Source of the DNA: Capra hircus
Lineage: Eukaryota; Chordata; Mammalia; Artiodactyla; Bovidae
Length of the DNA: 64,000 nucleotides
Reading direction: 5' to 3'
Assembly: GCF_001704415.2 (NCBI RefSeq)
Contig: NC_030820.1
Span: 44,250,036-44,314,035 of the forward strand
Below, one piece after another: positions 31,796 to 43,945 of this stretch. The position numbers and the translations under genes are program-made. A model generated the notes under the pieces. The model did not search any database. It was not told the DNA's origin and was given only the letters and a program-made list of their open reading frames with translations. The stretch's first letter is position 1. Each line of letters starts with the position of its first letter.

Positions 31796-33157
31796 AAGCA
31801 GGGCAGGTGCCCTTAGCAGCAGGCCACAGCAATCCTAACTGCTTCACCCTTGCCGGGTGCATGCTTCCTGCCTGGCCCTGGAGCTCCTGACAGCTCCCTT
31901 AGGTCAGAACTGTCAGCCTGTCACCCTGAGTTCTGCCAGAATGAAGTCTCCACCTTCACAGAACAAGCCTGTATCCCTCTGAGCCCAGTATTCTCCCGTC
32001 ATGCCTGTACTTCAGAAACAGGTCACCTTGCAGCAAGGCTGGTGTGTCTCTCTCGCCAGGCCTCCTTTCTGCCGCGTGCAGCAGCTTCAAGGATAGAAAG
32101 GTCTGTCTTCGGGGGCGGCAGTCCTGGAGCAGACCAGGTCTGTCAGCGCAGTGCCGTGAGGAGCTCCCGCCCCCAACCCCCATCCCCAGGGGCTGCGCGT
32201 CCATGGGCGTGTTCCTGCCAGTGTCTTCCTGACAGTCCTCTCTGGCATGTCCCTGCAAAGGCATTGTTTGGGAAGGAAGAGCCCCCTTCCTGGCTCCCTT
32301 CAAAAGCCTCACACGTCCTGCCTGGCAATGTACCAGTTTAAAAGTAGACTTTCCCCTTTCTCTGTGCCTGAGGATGACCTGGGTCAGCCCAGGAGTGTAG
32401 TTGTCGTGTGGAAGAAACGCTGGGTGCTGCCCTGGGGAGCCGTGGCTTCGGCTCACCTGAAAGTCAGAGCGGGATAAAAGGAACAATCCTTGACCCCCAG
32501 TCAACAGTCCTCCTCCCAGATCTGATGCGATGCTGAAGCAGCCTGGGAAACCCCACTGTCGCCATGGAGACAGGAGCCTGGTGCCTCCGAGCTGCCACCA
32601 GCCCTCCTCCTCCTCCTTTCCAGGCCACGAGGTCCTCAACTGACAGCGTCAGGCCGGCCCCACCTTGGTGCCAGACAGCAGGGGTTGACTTTGGTTTGCT
32701 CTTTGCTTACTTTCTTCTTTTTTTGTCAACTACAGGGAAATTGGTTAAACTGTATACCTACTGAGAAACACATACAACCCAAGTCCCTGACCTGGCAGAC
32801 CATACAAGCTTGAGCTGGTTATAAAGCTGTGGGCAATGAGCATGCGAACGCAATGGCTCACGGGGGGCCCCCTGTGGCCTTCTCAGCTGCTGAACCCTCG
32901 TCTCACAGGTGGTGAGATTTTGAGGCCATTGACACTGTGAAGTGTAATGGGTGACCCAGTTACAGAAAAGTCTGCGATCAATTATTTCTGCTGATCTGAT
33001 GGCAAAAAATAAATAAAAGGCGCCAAGGACCTCCCTCGACCATGGTTAGATGGTGTGTGGGAAACCACCCTCAGCTGCAGGCGAAGTCAGGGACACACTA
33101 CTTGAAGATGAGCAAACGCATCTCTCTAATAAGCGCCCCGATCTCATGCCCCGCTTG
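31796..33157. other. Unique GC-rich sequence
   Basis: No exon recognised. The opposed frames 31850-32341 (+) and 31956-32639 (-, 227 codons) overlap antisense and show no domain. I treat both as chance products of local base composition. Confidence 0.5.
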
Positions 33158-34141
33158 TCAGAGTTGTTTTTATAAAGACTATTTTTCAGAGTAGTTTACG
33201 GTTCACAGCAGAGTTGGTGGAAAGGTACAGAGATTTCCTGTGACCCCCACGTGCACAGCCCCTCACTATCAACATCCCCCATCAAGTGGTCCATCTGTTA
33301 TCATGGATGGAGCTCACAGACACGTCATCCTCACCCAGAGTCCACAGTTGACATTAGGGTCCATTCTGAGTGTTGTGCATTCTGTGGGTTTGGACAAACA
33401 TAGCGGCATGTATGGTACAGAGTCGTTTCGTGTGTGTGTACTCAGTCATGTCTGACTCTCTGCGACTCCATGGACTGTAACCCGCCAGGCTTAACTGTCG
33501 ATGGGATACTGGAGTGGGTTGTCATTTCCTACTCCAGGGAATCTTCCTGACCCAAGGATCAAATCCATGTCTCCTATGTCTCCTGCATTGGCAGGCAGAT
33601 TCTTTACCACTGAGCTGCCTGGAAGGCCCTTCACTGCCCTGAAAAGCTCTGTACTCCTGTGCAGCCCCCAGACCCCAGCAACCACTGAGCTTTTTACTCT
33701 GTCCACAGTTTTGCCTTTTCTAGAATCTCTTGTCATTGGAATTATAAAGTGTGTAGACTTTTTATATTAGCTTCTTTCACTTAGTAGTGTGCATTTGTTT
33801 CCCTCATATCTTTTCATAATTTGGTAGCTCATTTTTTTAATCACTGAATAATATTCCATTCTGATGGACCACAACTTATGTATCTATTCACCTAATGAAG
33901 GAAGTCTTGGCCAAGCTTCCAGGTTTTCGCAGTTGTGAATAAAACTGCTATAAATATCCAAGTGCAGGTTTTTTATGTGAATATAGTCATGATATTTGAA
34001 TAAATACCAAGGAGCTTGATTGCTGGATTGTATGATAAGAGTATGTTTAGTTTTGTAAGAAACTGCTTCTCTGTCTTACAAAGAGGCTGTACCCTTTCAC
34101 ATCCCCCCTGGCGAGGGAGAAGACTTTCTGTTGCTCTGCAT
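33158..34141 (-). mobile_element. Old L1 LINE 3' region, split by a Bov-tA
   Basis: Nearly 1 kb of antisense L1M-type 3' UTR and adjoining ORF2: GGTTCACAGCAGAGTTGG, ACATTAGGGTCCATTC, AACCACTGAGCTTTTTACTC, AGTATGTTTAGTTTTGTAAG, then CTGTTGCTCTGCA. It is collinear on both sides of the SINE at 33431-33627. Confidence 0.9.
33431..33627 (-). mobile_element. Bov-tA SINE nested in L1
   Basis: Reverse-oriented Bov-A body (CTCAGTCATGTCTGACTCTC, CATGGACTGTAACCCGCCAG) followed by a nearly complete tRNA-like head (TCCTGCATTGGCAGGCAGAT, CTGAGCTGCCTGG). A TGTGTGTG tail lies at the left. Confidence 0.9.
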
Positions 34142-36879
34142 ATAGTTGTTTTTGGTTGATTGGTTGGTTTTTACCATCTGTCCATTTGCTTTTCTTAAAA
34201 TATGCCTGAACAGAACTCATTTCCATCAGACTCATACAGAGAACTTCCAATCCTCAAGCTCATTGCTCAGTCAGAAGTCCTTCTCTCCTAGGAAGAACAC
34301 TGCGCATCTCTCCAGGAAATAAACCTGTGAGGTGTGGTGGATATGGGGACCACCCTGAGAACCAAATCTATTGTGTGTGATGTCTGCGTTTACAATTCTC
34401 AAATAAAGTTTTGATATCAGTATAGTCAGGGCATTTTTAAATAGTAAGGTGTCTTTGTGTTCACCAGACAACTCAGCTAAATGTTATGTTAAAAGAAAGG
34501 TGATAAACAATAGTTTGTGGAAAGCAATGTATTTTTAAGAATCCAATCTGAAATTTTCCCTGTCTTCATTTGGACAGGGGCCCGTTTGGTCAGTGATCCA
34601 ATGTTAGCTTGATGAGGAACTGTAATCGAATCCTGCAATAAGAATCTCACTTACTTACGGTAACCTCACTTACCCTGCCACTTCAGGGCCCCAGCTCTGC
34701 TTTAGCTCAGAAAAAATGAGACTGGACTCTCCCGGTTCCATCATCCCCTGATGGCTGCATGCTTGCCAGAGAGAGTCCTCATCGCGTGAAAAGAGCAGGG
34801 ATGAGTAAATGCAAATAGACTGGGAAATGCGTGGGCTCTGGCTTATGCAGAAACAGAAGAGCAGCTTTTTGTTTGCTACGTTCAGATGGCACTGGGTGAG
34901 AATTCAGAATTCATCTCTAGCTGCACCACAGCCCGACCAGGACATGCACACCCATGTTGTCCATGTCTCCAGGGAAGCCACAAGCCGGTGTTCCAGTGAG
35001 AAAGGGGGCTCCTGGTGTCCTGAGCCGCCTCCAAGATGCGGCCATAAGAGGACAGCCATCACCAGGGCCCCTCCTCCCATCTGTGGGTCACAGGGGCGAA
35101 GGCACGCACTGTGGGGGCTTTGCTGCTGAGCTCAGACCAGGCCATGGGGACACACCCATGGGAAGTGGCCGTGACTCATGCAGGCAGGCAATTCCCCACC
35201 TGGTCTCTGCCTTGCATGGGGCAGGAGGCAAAATGCTACTTACTCAGAAACGTGAAGAGTGAAATAGACATGAAGAGTACAGACACAGAGAATTGGGCCC
35301 GACGATGAGAACAAGAGGAGCTCTGAGGACTGGGACGTGTGAAATTGTCCCCACGTTCAGTGTGGGCACACGCATCCAGAATCTCAGGAGAGTGAGCAGG
35401 CAGCCCCATGCCGAGCCCCACCAGCAAGTCCACAGAAATTCCACCTGATCCTCTACCTTAAACCCTGCCGTTCTTCCTGATTTCAGAGAGACAGGATGTT
35501 ATGTTCTCTATGTAATGCAATAGAAGAGATACCAACAAGAGATTCATGTCTCAAATAACAGTCTGACAAGGTTTTGAAAGAAGTTGAATGGAGTAAAAAT
35601 AAGGGATTCAGAAGGGTGGTAAGGGAGGCAATGCCCTGCCACTGGGCACTTTCTCTGCAAATAATTCAGTTTTTTCCTTTGTTAACAGGGATCTACTTAG
35701 AAGGTCCTGCACTGCCTATGTCTGTTTCTATTGTTGGCTCCTGACAGAAATGCACACTTTTCACACAATATGAAAATATGAAATTATAATGTTGTTATCT
35801 TTATACACATGTTCTCCCATGCCCTGTAGGTGGAAACACTTTTCTATTCAAGTCATGTTTACAGCTCACTGATTTATGACATCTTCCTAATTTGCACTCG
35901 ATTTCTTACCAAAAAGGGTTTAAAAGGACTGAGCAGAGCCCAAAAGGCAGAAGCAAAGAGCAACTGCCTAATTGAAAGTGGTTGGATCCGACTGGGAGTG
36001 AAGCCAGGCATGGTAAAGGTAGAAGCAGAGAAATCACAGGAATAGGAAACAAGAGCGTCCTCGGCGCAAATAGACTTGTGAGAAGCTAATTGCCGGAGAC
36101 TTCATAGTGCCCGAAATAAACCCAGGGAGACGGCACGATCCTCCATCGTGCATAAAAGCTTGACATTTGTGATAAAATACTCCACATATAGCGGGAAGAT
36201 TGGAGCCCGTCTTCGGGGCTCAGTTCTTTAAATCACAGCAGATAGCTCTCCGGAATTGTGGGATCACACTGAGGGGGTGTTGAGAGGCAGAAAGGAAACA
36301 AAAATAGACACTGCTCTGCCATGAGGAGCGTACGTCCCAGAAGGTGGCTTTTGAGCTGCTCGGGGCGGTGGTGACAACAGCTGAGTCTCTTCTCAGATAC
36401 AGAAATGGTGGCCAAGACATTGAGGGGTTCGGTCAATCCAGCCTTTTCCTGGAGGAAAAACTCAGAACTTGTATTTAATGCCACACAGCCTCTCCAGGAT
36501 AGAAGAGAGGCTGCTATTTGCAATTATCACAAATGATTGTTTATTACTCAGGAGTTTGAAGGAGACTGTGTAGAGATTACATTCCAAAGGCTTGATCACT
36601 GAAAATGCTGGGGTTGGAACTGTAATTACCAGGGTCCTCGGAGCTGTGGCACCTCCTTGGGGATCATTTGCATAAACTCATTGCCTGAGGCAGTTCCTGA
36701 GAACAACTGTGCCCTCATTGTCCTGCTGCAGGAGGGTCGAAGGCTTCCTAGGTTAAGATTTTGTCCAAATCCTTGCTCACCACCCTTTGAGTGGCAGAAA
36801 CTTTATAGAAATAAGCACGTAGTATTATTTCCCTGTTCTCATCAAATATCTGGGATGAACACAAGTGCCTTTTCTTACT
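34142..36879. other. Unique sequence
   Basis: No exon or repeat recognised over 2.7 kb. A short perfect hairpin lies at 36133-36151. Open frames up to 107 codons overlap on both strands. Confidence 0.5.
36133..36151. repeat. Perfect 7-bp stem, 5-bp loop inverted repeat
   Basis: GCACGAT (36133-36139), loop CCTCC, ATCGTGC (36145-36151). No terminator role is implied in a vertebrate genome. Confidence 0.7.
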
Positions 36880-36990
36880 CTTCATGGGGTTCTCGAGGCA
36901 AGAACACCAAGTGGTTGCCATTCCCATCTCCAGTGGACCACATTTTGTCAGAACTCTCCACGATGACCTGTCCATCTTGAGTGGCCCTGA
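36880..36990. mobile_element. Ruminant repeat fragment, possibly BovB 5'-region
   Basis: The phrase CATGGGGTTCTCGAGGCAAG with TTGCCATTCCCATCTCCAG and AGTGGACCACATTTTGTCAG recurs widely in ruminant genomes and resembles a Bov-A monomer. It runs straight into a BovB 3' segment, so it may be the 5' part of an internally deleted BovB. Family assignment is tentative. Confidence 0.45.
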
Positions 36991-37537
36991 ACAAAATTAA
37001 AAGACATTTATTCCTTGGAAGGAAAGCTAATACAAACCTGGACAGTGTATTAAAAGGGAGAGACATCACTTGACTGACAGAGGTGTGTATAGTCAAAGCT
37101 ATGGTCTTTCCAGTAGTCATGTATGGATGTGAGAGTTGGACCATAAAGAAAGCTGAGTGCCGAAGAATTGATGCTTTTGAACTGTGGTGTTGGAGAAGAC
37201 TCTTGAGAGTCCCTTGGACAGCAAGGAGATCAAACCAGTCAATCCTAAAGGAAATCAACCCTGAATATTCACTGGAAGGACTGATGCTAAAGCTCCAAGA
37301 CTTTAGCCACCTGATGTGAAGAACTGACTCATTGGAAAAGACCCTGATGCTGGGAAAGATTGAAGATGGGAGGAAAAGAAGGCGGCAGAGGATGAGATGG
37401 TTGGATGGCATCACCAACTAAACGGACATGAGTTTGAGCAAATCCCATAAGATAGTGAAGGACAGGGAAACCTGGCGGGCTGCAGTCCTCTGGGGTCACA
37501 AGGAGTCGGACACGACTTTGAATCTGAACAACAACAA
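36991..37537 (+). mobile_element. BovB LINE, 3' portion
   Basis: Starts at AAAATTAAAAGACATTTATTCC, downstream of the catalytic box, and includes the C-terminal ORF2 segment (VVMYGCESWTIKKAEC and RRIDAFELWCWRRLL) and the 3' tail. This copy keeps an open frame across the AEC/RRIDAFELW junction, where the 3-kb and 7-kb copies have a TGA. Confidence 0.92.
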
Positions 37538-38705
37538 ATCACGAGCACCGGTGGAGGCTCTGAGCCCAGGGACTCTAAGCCAGTGGCTTCAGTTAGACGT
37601 TGACTGTGGTGATCATGGGAACTCATGTTACTGGAAGCCAGAAGATGGAGGAAACCAGAGGCTGGAGTTGGGAGTCAAAAAATCCAGAGTCGGAGTCCCC
37701 ACTGCCTGTTGTGAGGCATGAAATAGTGGCTGACTCTGCAGGCAGCACTCTGGGTCTAGAGGGCAGGCCCGCTGGAACCTTTTGCAGTAGAGCGTGCAGG
37801 GGAGGGGCTGGAGAGGAAAGTCAGAACAGGGATGGGCAGCCCCAGTAGAGAAGGTGGAACTAGGTCCCAGTTTGCCCAGGACACACTGCCTTAGTGTTCA
37901 CTCCGTCCTCCCACATCGCTCATGCTGCAGACTGGAAGAGGGTCTGTGTGAGCAGAGCGGCCCAGTGAGGGGAAGACACGCTTTCAGAAAGGAGCTGGAG
38001 CCAGGGGGCCAGTGGGGAACTGCCCCTTCACCTGCAGAGCTGTTAGCAAGGCAGTCAGCCCCCTGCAAAATTCTCCCTAGGGCTCGACGGCACCAGGGCT
38101 GAAGGTACTCCAGAGTGCTCGTGGGCTTTCCTTCTCTACCTGAGAACGAGGCACACGTGGCGTGGGGACAGCTTGCCCAGTGTCACAGCTCCCTGTTGCA
38201 AATCCTGTCCCCCACCGCCCGCACACACACAGCATTCAAACTGACTTTTCCTGTATCTCAACCAACCCCTCCCCCATGCTGAAAAAAGACCGATAATTCT
38301 TTACATTAATTTGACTTATGTTAGTAATTGTTTGCTTAACAGTCAATTGGACTGCTAACCTCAAGGCTCACAAGCAAGGAACCCCCAGCTCGCCCATCAC
38401 AGATGAGCCATGGAACCTCCGGAGCCTCGAGATTCACCTCGCCTTTCTTCCCTGATTGCTTGGCTCAGGGCAGTTTTCGGCGACTTCAGCGGCTCTGCAA
38501 CAGATTACGCACCCGTAAATTCACTGCACAAATACCCCACGACTAAGGACAGTACAGGTTGTTTCCTGAGCAAGTGCTGACTCAGGTGTTTATCAGTCAA
38601 GAACAGGAAAACAGCAGTGCAGCCACACATGCCCTCCTTGATGATGTTGTGTGACTCTGTTAAAAGGGGACCCTAAAACACTCAGGGACTTAGCTTAAAG
38701 GGAGC
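37538..38705. other. Unique sequence
   Basis: No exon recognised. A MARE-like TGCTGACTCAGG lies at 38576-38587. Confidence 0.5.
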
Positions 38706-38997
38706 ACAACCCATTGAGTGGAGAAGGCAATGGCACCCCACTCCAGTACTCTTGCCTGGAAAATCCCATGGACAGGGGAGCCTGGTAGGCTGCAGTCCAT
38801 GGGGTCACTGAGTCGGACACGACTGAGTGACTTCACTTTCACTTCTCACTTTCATGCATTGGAGAAGGAAATGGCAACCCACTCCTGCATTCTTGCCTCG
38901 AGAATCCCAGGGATGGGGGAGCCTGGCGGGCTGCCGTCTATGGGGCCGCACAGAGTCGGACACGACTGACTCGACTTAGCGGCAACAACCCACTGAG
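38706..38997 (+). mobile_element. BOV-A2 dimeric SINE with target-site duplication
   Basis: The body 38719-38984 holds two Bov-A monomers (GGAGAAGGCAATGGCACCCC and GGAGAAGGAAATGGCAACCC) with the CACTTTCACTTCTCACTTTC linker and a GGCAAC tail. A 13-bp flanking duplication, ACAACCCAYTGAG, has one mismatch (38706-38718 and 38985-38997). Confidence 0.95.
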
Positions 38998-39031
38998 GGT
39001 GTCCTTCCCTCTCATGACTGGGGCATGCGGT

Positions 39032-39126
39032 GTGCCAGTTGCTCAGCTGTGTCCAACTCTTTGTGACCCCGTGGACTGCAGCCTGCCAGGCTCCTCCATC
39101 CATGGGATTTTCTGGGCAAGAGTAAC
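39032..39126 (-). mobile_element. Bov-A-type SINE fragment
   Basis: A single, truncated reverse-oriented monomer: GTTGCTCAGCTGTGTCCAAC, GTGGACTGCAGCCTGCCAGG, CCATGGGATTTTCTGGGCAA. The tRNA-like head is missing. Confidence 0.85.
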
Positions 39127-39814
39127 AGTCTTAAATTCTGCACTGTAATATCCTGTAAGATTCCTCTTACATCAGTGTTCGATTCTTGCCTGATCATTCA
39201 TGGCAGGCTTTTCAGGTTCCTGAGCACAGTGGTCTCTTACCAACTCGGTGCAGGAACAGGCAGGTTGGGACAGGTTATTGCTCTCGAAGACAAGACCTTG
39301 GCACACTTCTCTGACACTGTGTGAACATACCTAGGAGGCAGCTGGCCATGAGCAGTGTTCTTCCACATCTTGGTGCCACGGGGGCATGCGCTGGCGTTCC
39401 ATCCCCATTTTTCTGCTGTCGTGAACTCCAAGGCATAGATGGACACAGTCCCTGGTTCTTCTCCTCCTGGGCAGAGCTGCTGGGCGAGGAGAGCAGGCTT
39501 CTGCACAAGGGGCAAGTGGCCGTCACTTTCCTCCTCTGCTCTTTGGGAGCTGACAGACTTGTCCTTGACCTTCTCTCTCATCAGATTCCTCAAGGGAGGG
39601 GCTGACATGTATAATCTTCTCCCAGGAGCAGAGGGGTGAAAAATAAAGGCACTTGTTCCACGCTTCATGTAATTTCCCTCATTTTTGCCTCGAACCTGCT
39701 CCCTTGGGAATCTCACAGCTGTTCAGATGAATGTTCACATTCTTATCCAGTTCTATCATTACAGACATTCTTGTTCATTCTTTCTTTCCTATGTTTGGAT
39801 TGGCTGTTATTGGC
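39127..39814. other. Unique sequence
   Basis: No exon recognised. The minus-strand frame 39237-39716 (159 codons) has no recognisable domain. Confidence 0.5.
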
Positions 39815-40200
39815 TGAATTGCACCCTTCCTTCCCCCAGTTCATATGTGAAGGCCTCACCCTCGTACTTCAGAGTGTATCTCTGTTCTGGAACAGGACCC
39901 TTAAAGCAGTGATTAAGTTAAAGTGAGGTCAGGCGGTGGGGCCAAGATCCAGCATGACAGGTGCCCTTGTGAGAAGAGACCAAGACGCAGACACCCACAG
40001 AGTGACAGCCTTGTGAGGACGCAGGGAGAGGGTGATGTGGGCAGGCTCAGGAGAATGGCCTCGAAAGGCATCGCCCCTTGACCCCTGGCTCTCAGACGTC
40101 CGGCCAGCAGGACCATGGACAGTGAGTGTCTGTGGTTTGCAAGCCCCCAGCCTGCAGTGTCTGTTTGGCAGCCCCAGCAGAGGAATGCCAGACGTAGCGA
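39815..40200 (+). mobile_element. MaLR-type LTR
   Basis: Sense MLT1-like order: GGCTGAATTGCACCC, AGTTCATATGTGAAGGCC, AGTTAAAGTGAGGTCAGG, GATCCAGCATGACAGGTGCC, CTTGTGAGGACGCAGGGAGA, and a 3' part with CTGTTTGGCAGCCCCAGCAG. Diverged and non-coding. Confidence 0.65.
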
Positions 40201-40249
40201 GGGATTGTGGAGACAAGAGATGAATCAAACAGCGGAAGCTCCCTCCCCA

Positions 40250-40440
40250 CCCCCAACCCCCAGGTGGGGACACAGCAGAAGGCAGCCTCCCGTGAACCAG
40301 GAAGCAGGTCCACACCAGACGTGAAACCTGCCAGAACCTTGGCCCCAGGCTCCGGCCTCCAGACTCGGAGAAATCGGCGTGTTGCTTGTCAGCACCCGGC
40401 TGGCGGTGTCTGCAGTGGCCACCAGGATGGACTAAGACAG
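40250..40440 (+). mobile_element. Second MaLR-type LTR 3' part
   Basis: A second 3'-LTR-like stretch follows the first: CTCCGGCCTCCAGACTCGGAG, then a terminus of the type ACCAGGATGGACTAAGAC. It may be a second partial LTR or a local duplication. Confidence 0.45.
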
Positions 40441-42906
40441 CTGCTCCCCTGCATTTGTTTTATATTTCACAGCGTTCATGAGAGAGATCTTGAAAGTGAG
40501 GTCCCCGTTTGCTGTCTGCCCAGTGCTTCCTGCCCCGGTTATGAGTAGAAAGGCTGTGCTCAGGGCCCTCGAGCAGGCAGCAGGGTCCATCGAGTCAGTG
40601 TTCTGACAAAGCCCAGCCCCTGCATTCCTCCCGGCTGCCCTGGGGACGAGACTACACTGGGGACAAGAGGCTGAAGTCCCTTGCACTGCCACAGTGCTGA
40701 TGCCTGGCTCTGCCCAACGCCCTGAGGGGACTGGTCTGGGGAAGGCCTGGGCGTCGGATGCTGGAACCCAGCCCAGGAAACTCGGGACACACAGCTGTGG
40801 TGCTGAGCTTCAGCTCAGGACCACCCCTTGAATGAAGCCATCTGCCTAACGAGGTCTCCCGTCTCATCCAACAGTTGGGCTTTGGAGCGTGCCGGGCTGC
40901 TGAGCTGACATCACATCTCATCCAGTGAGTACGTCCTCAGAGCCTGAAGTGTGGATGGCTCTGGAGTCATGGGGGTTGAAGCAAGAACAGAGCACGTGCA
41001 TGAAGCCTCCACGGTTGGAGTTTGTCTCCAGAGGGAGCCCGACACTCCGGGGAACTGCTCTGCACCAGAGGCTCACAGATGGCACTTGCTCTGCGACACT
41101 GCCTTGATACCCTGCTTCACGCCTCAGGCCCCAAAGCCCAGCAGCTTTGCAGAGCTGCCTTGTCCTGGGGCTCAGACCACCTCAAGGCCTTTCTCTTCCA
41201 TTGGAAGACCTTGTGAGCACAGTGGATTCTGGAGGAGTCAAAGGAACAAAGTCATGTTCAAACCGTTCGTCTTCAGCGGCTCCTAACAGCTTACCCACAA
41301 GGCTTCTTGATCCCCAGAGCCCACTCATGTGACTGGGAACCCCTCCCCGACAGGACACACAGATTCTCACCCACATGACTCTGTCCCCTGCTCCGCAGTC
41401 CCCTTGCCACCGCTCTCCTCCACTGATCTCAGGTAAGCCCTCCCCGTGTAAGCTGTGCTGGCTGTGGTCAGGGCCTTGCCCGAGTGTCCCAGGGGCCGCA
41501 GTCACCCCCGTTTCCTTCCAGCTGCTTGCTCAGCCAGCCAGCAGCATCTGTGAGACCCACAGGATTGTGGGGCTCCACTCTTTTCCTGGCCCCCGGACTC
41601 TTTCCACAAAGTCCCAGATACTCAACAACTCGCATCTGCCTCTGCTTTTCCTGGTCGTGATCTGTAGGTCATCCATTCATCTTGACTCCGGGGAGTCAGG
41701 TGGCTTTAAGCTTGGACTGATGTCATTTGTCTATCCCTGAACTTTGACCATTTCAGTGGAATACTGGCTTATCGAGCCCTCGACATTATGTAGCCAAGTA
41801 ACGCCTCAAAGCCCACTTGCTTGTTGAAGCTCTCTCAGGCTACTTGGAAAGACACTGAGCCTGACACAGAGATGCGGCTCCCACTGCCCCATGCCCCCTC
41901 ACCTTCCAGGCCTACAACGCGTCCCCCGTGAGCCTTCTTGTTCCCATGTTCAGTCATTGAATGATCTGTAGCAACACCCTCGGCAGGACTTCATTCTGAG
42001 GCTTGGCGCTCACGTTTCACCCCTCCACACTTCATGTGGTACAAAGCTGGAGCGTATGTCAGAGCTTCTGCTGGGATTCAACCCGAGTTAGAGACAGGCT
42101 CAGTGGAAGGCTGTCTGCAGCAGCAGAGTGAAGAGCCCTGGAGGGGACGGCAAGGGGAAACAGCGAGCCCAGCTTGGCTGTGGGGAAGGGCTGCCCTGGC
42201 CAGAGCTCAGCCCACACCCCCTGCTTCCAGGACAGGACAGGGGCGACGACCACAGTGTGGAGGCTAGACGAGGGGTGGGGTAGGCCAATGGGAAAGGCCA
42301 CACAACCGAGGCCACGCACAGTCTAGTCAACTGACGGATGCAGCAGTGGACCGAGGAGACCACCGAGCCTTGAGTGGACGGCAGGAGCCATCCTGAAATG
42401 AAAGTTCGAGGGGCATCGGTCTCTGAATCTCCACCTCTCTCACCATGCCTGGCGCCGCTCAGGTACTTGGCCCACTGGTTAGTTAATTAGACATGTGACG
42501 TGTTTTAGTGAAAACACATCTGTCGGTTGCCTGTGGAGGTTTCCTAAGGAAGCAAGCAGAAGCTGATGGCCAGGCAGCACAGGGACTTGAGATGAAGCAG
42601 GGGGCAGAGGGCTGTCCACGCGCCCCTCTTTCATGGAGGCACAAGGCATCCAGGGTGATCAGATTGATAACGGTCATCTCGCAGATGGCAGCAGAGTTTG
42701 TGAGACCACAGGCTGCCAGAGGCAGGCGTTCACTCCTCTCCTCCCCGGGTCAGTGTATCCACTGTCCTTAGTCTCCTGTTCCTGAGTATTAAGTCAGGAG
42801 GCTCACTCGCTGGGTCCTGGACTCTCCGCCTGTATGGGAACTGTCAGTGAAATGTCTGCTTAGAGTTTGAGAATCGTTTGATTTGAAGGCAAGCAGATAC
42901 ACGGTT
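40441..42906. other. Unique GC-rich sequence, possible L2 scrap
   Basis: No exon recognised. The stretch 41245-41330 weakly resembles L2 (AAAGTCATGTTCAAACCG, then AACAGCTTACCCACAAGGC), but not strongly enough to annotate separately. Confidence 0.45.
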
Positions 42907-42942
42907 ACATATATATGTGTGTGTATATATATATATATATGT
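42907..42942. repeat. (TA)n/(TG)n microsatellite
   Basis: An ATATATATGTGTGTGTATATAT-type tract of alternating dinucleotides, about 36 bp. Confidence 0.92.
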
Positions 42943-43329
42943 TGACTTTAATCCTCAGGCCCCCTCATAAAACTTCTGATTAAACCTCCCAGGTACCACG
43001 CCTTTGAAACGTTGTTTATGAAATAGTTACATTGGGCAATGTGAATAGGGTTTCTCTCATGCTATAAGCCATATGACGTACTCATGCTTTTTGTTCATCT
43101 ACTTCCACCATCCTCACCTCCTCTCTCTACCTGAAAAATACAAGCTTCAGGAAAACAGGGCTGTTTGACTCCTGAATATAATGGCGCATCCGAAGAGCTG
43201 GATCAGCGGCTGACTCCCAGTGGGTGAGCAACAGGCGCACGTTGTGCAAGTGAGAGAGCTCCGGTGCCTGCTCCACGGAGAAGTGGAGGGGACCAGCTGT
43301 GAGCAGCACACAGCCCCCTTCTCAGGTCT

Positions 43330-43510
43330 GCCTTCCGGGGTACCAGGGCCCGCGCCACCGCTCCCTACTTTCGGCCAGAGGAGCGAGGGTGAAGGAGGGG
43401 CCAGAGGGAGGGGAAGGGAGGCTGCTGCGGTGAGGGGTGGTGGAACTCGCAGCCCCGGTGGGAAGGGCTCCCGGCTCCATGGTGCGGGGCTGAGGCCCGC
43501 CGGCCCTCTG
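43330..43510. other. Local CpG-rich patch
   Basis: About 14 CpG dinucleotides in 180-200 bases, well above the surrounding sequence. It is short for a standard CpG island, and no transcript start can be shown. Confidence 0.4.
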
Positions 43511-43945
43511 TGTGCAGCTCGTGCTTCCTCCCTCCATGCTCCCTAAACCTGGCCTGCTCAAGGAGTGGGTTCTGCTGTTTCTCTCCTCTGTCGGCCCTTT
43601 CTTCCCTCCCCTGCTTCCTCTTTACCCAGCAAACGTCTACTCATTCTTCAAAGCCCATCAGCTATGAGGGTCCCCCTGCTTCCTGCTCATGTAGGAGCCC
43701 CCCTCTGCCCCTGGCAATGATGACATACTGCTTAGGCTTCTGAGGACATGGTATTCCCCAGGCACTGTCGTCAGGACCCTGGAGCACAGGGATGCCCGCG
43801 TACTGGCTCAGTGCACAACCAGTCTGTTCTTGCAGTGTCTCACCGGCTGAGAGGGAGAGTCCAGTGCCCGTCTCTCTGCACCTTCAGGCCTGGGGCAGTG
43901 CTGGGCGCTTGGTGGGTGCAGGTTCGTGTTTGTGCCACAATTGGA
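43511..43945 (+). mobile_element. Ancient L2 LINE fragment
   Basis: Sense L2 3' order: TCATTCTTCAAAGCCCATCAG with the following C/T-rich stretch, then GCCTGGGGCAGTGCTGGGCG and CTTGGTGGGTGCAGG at the end. Confidence 0.55.

Noticed and set aside
31956..32639. A 227-codon minus-strand open frame
   Set aside because: It is in GC-rich DNA with a 163-codon frame on the opposite strand. No recognisable domain and no exon-like boundaries. Chance is the simplest explanation.
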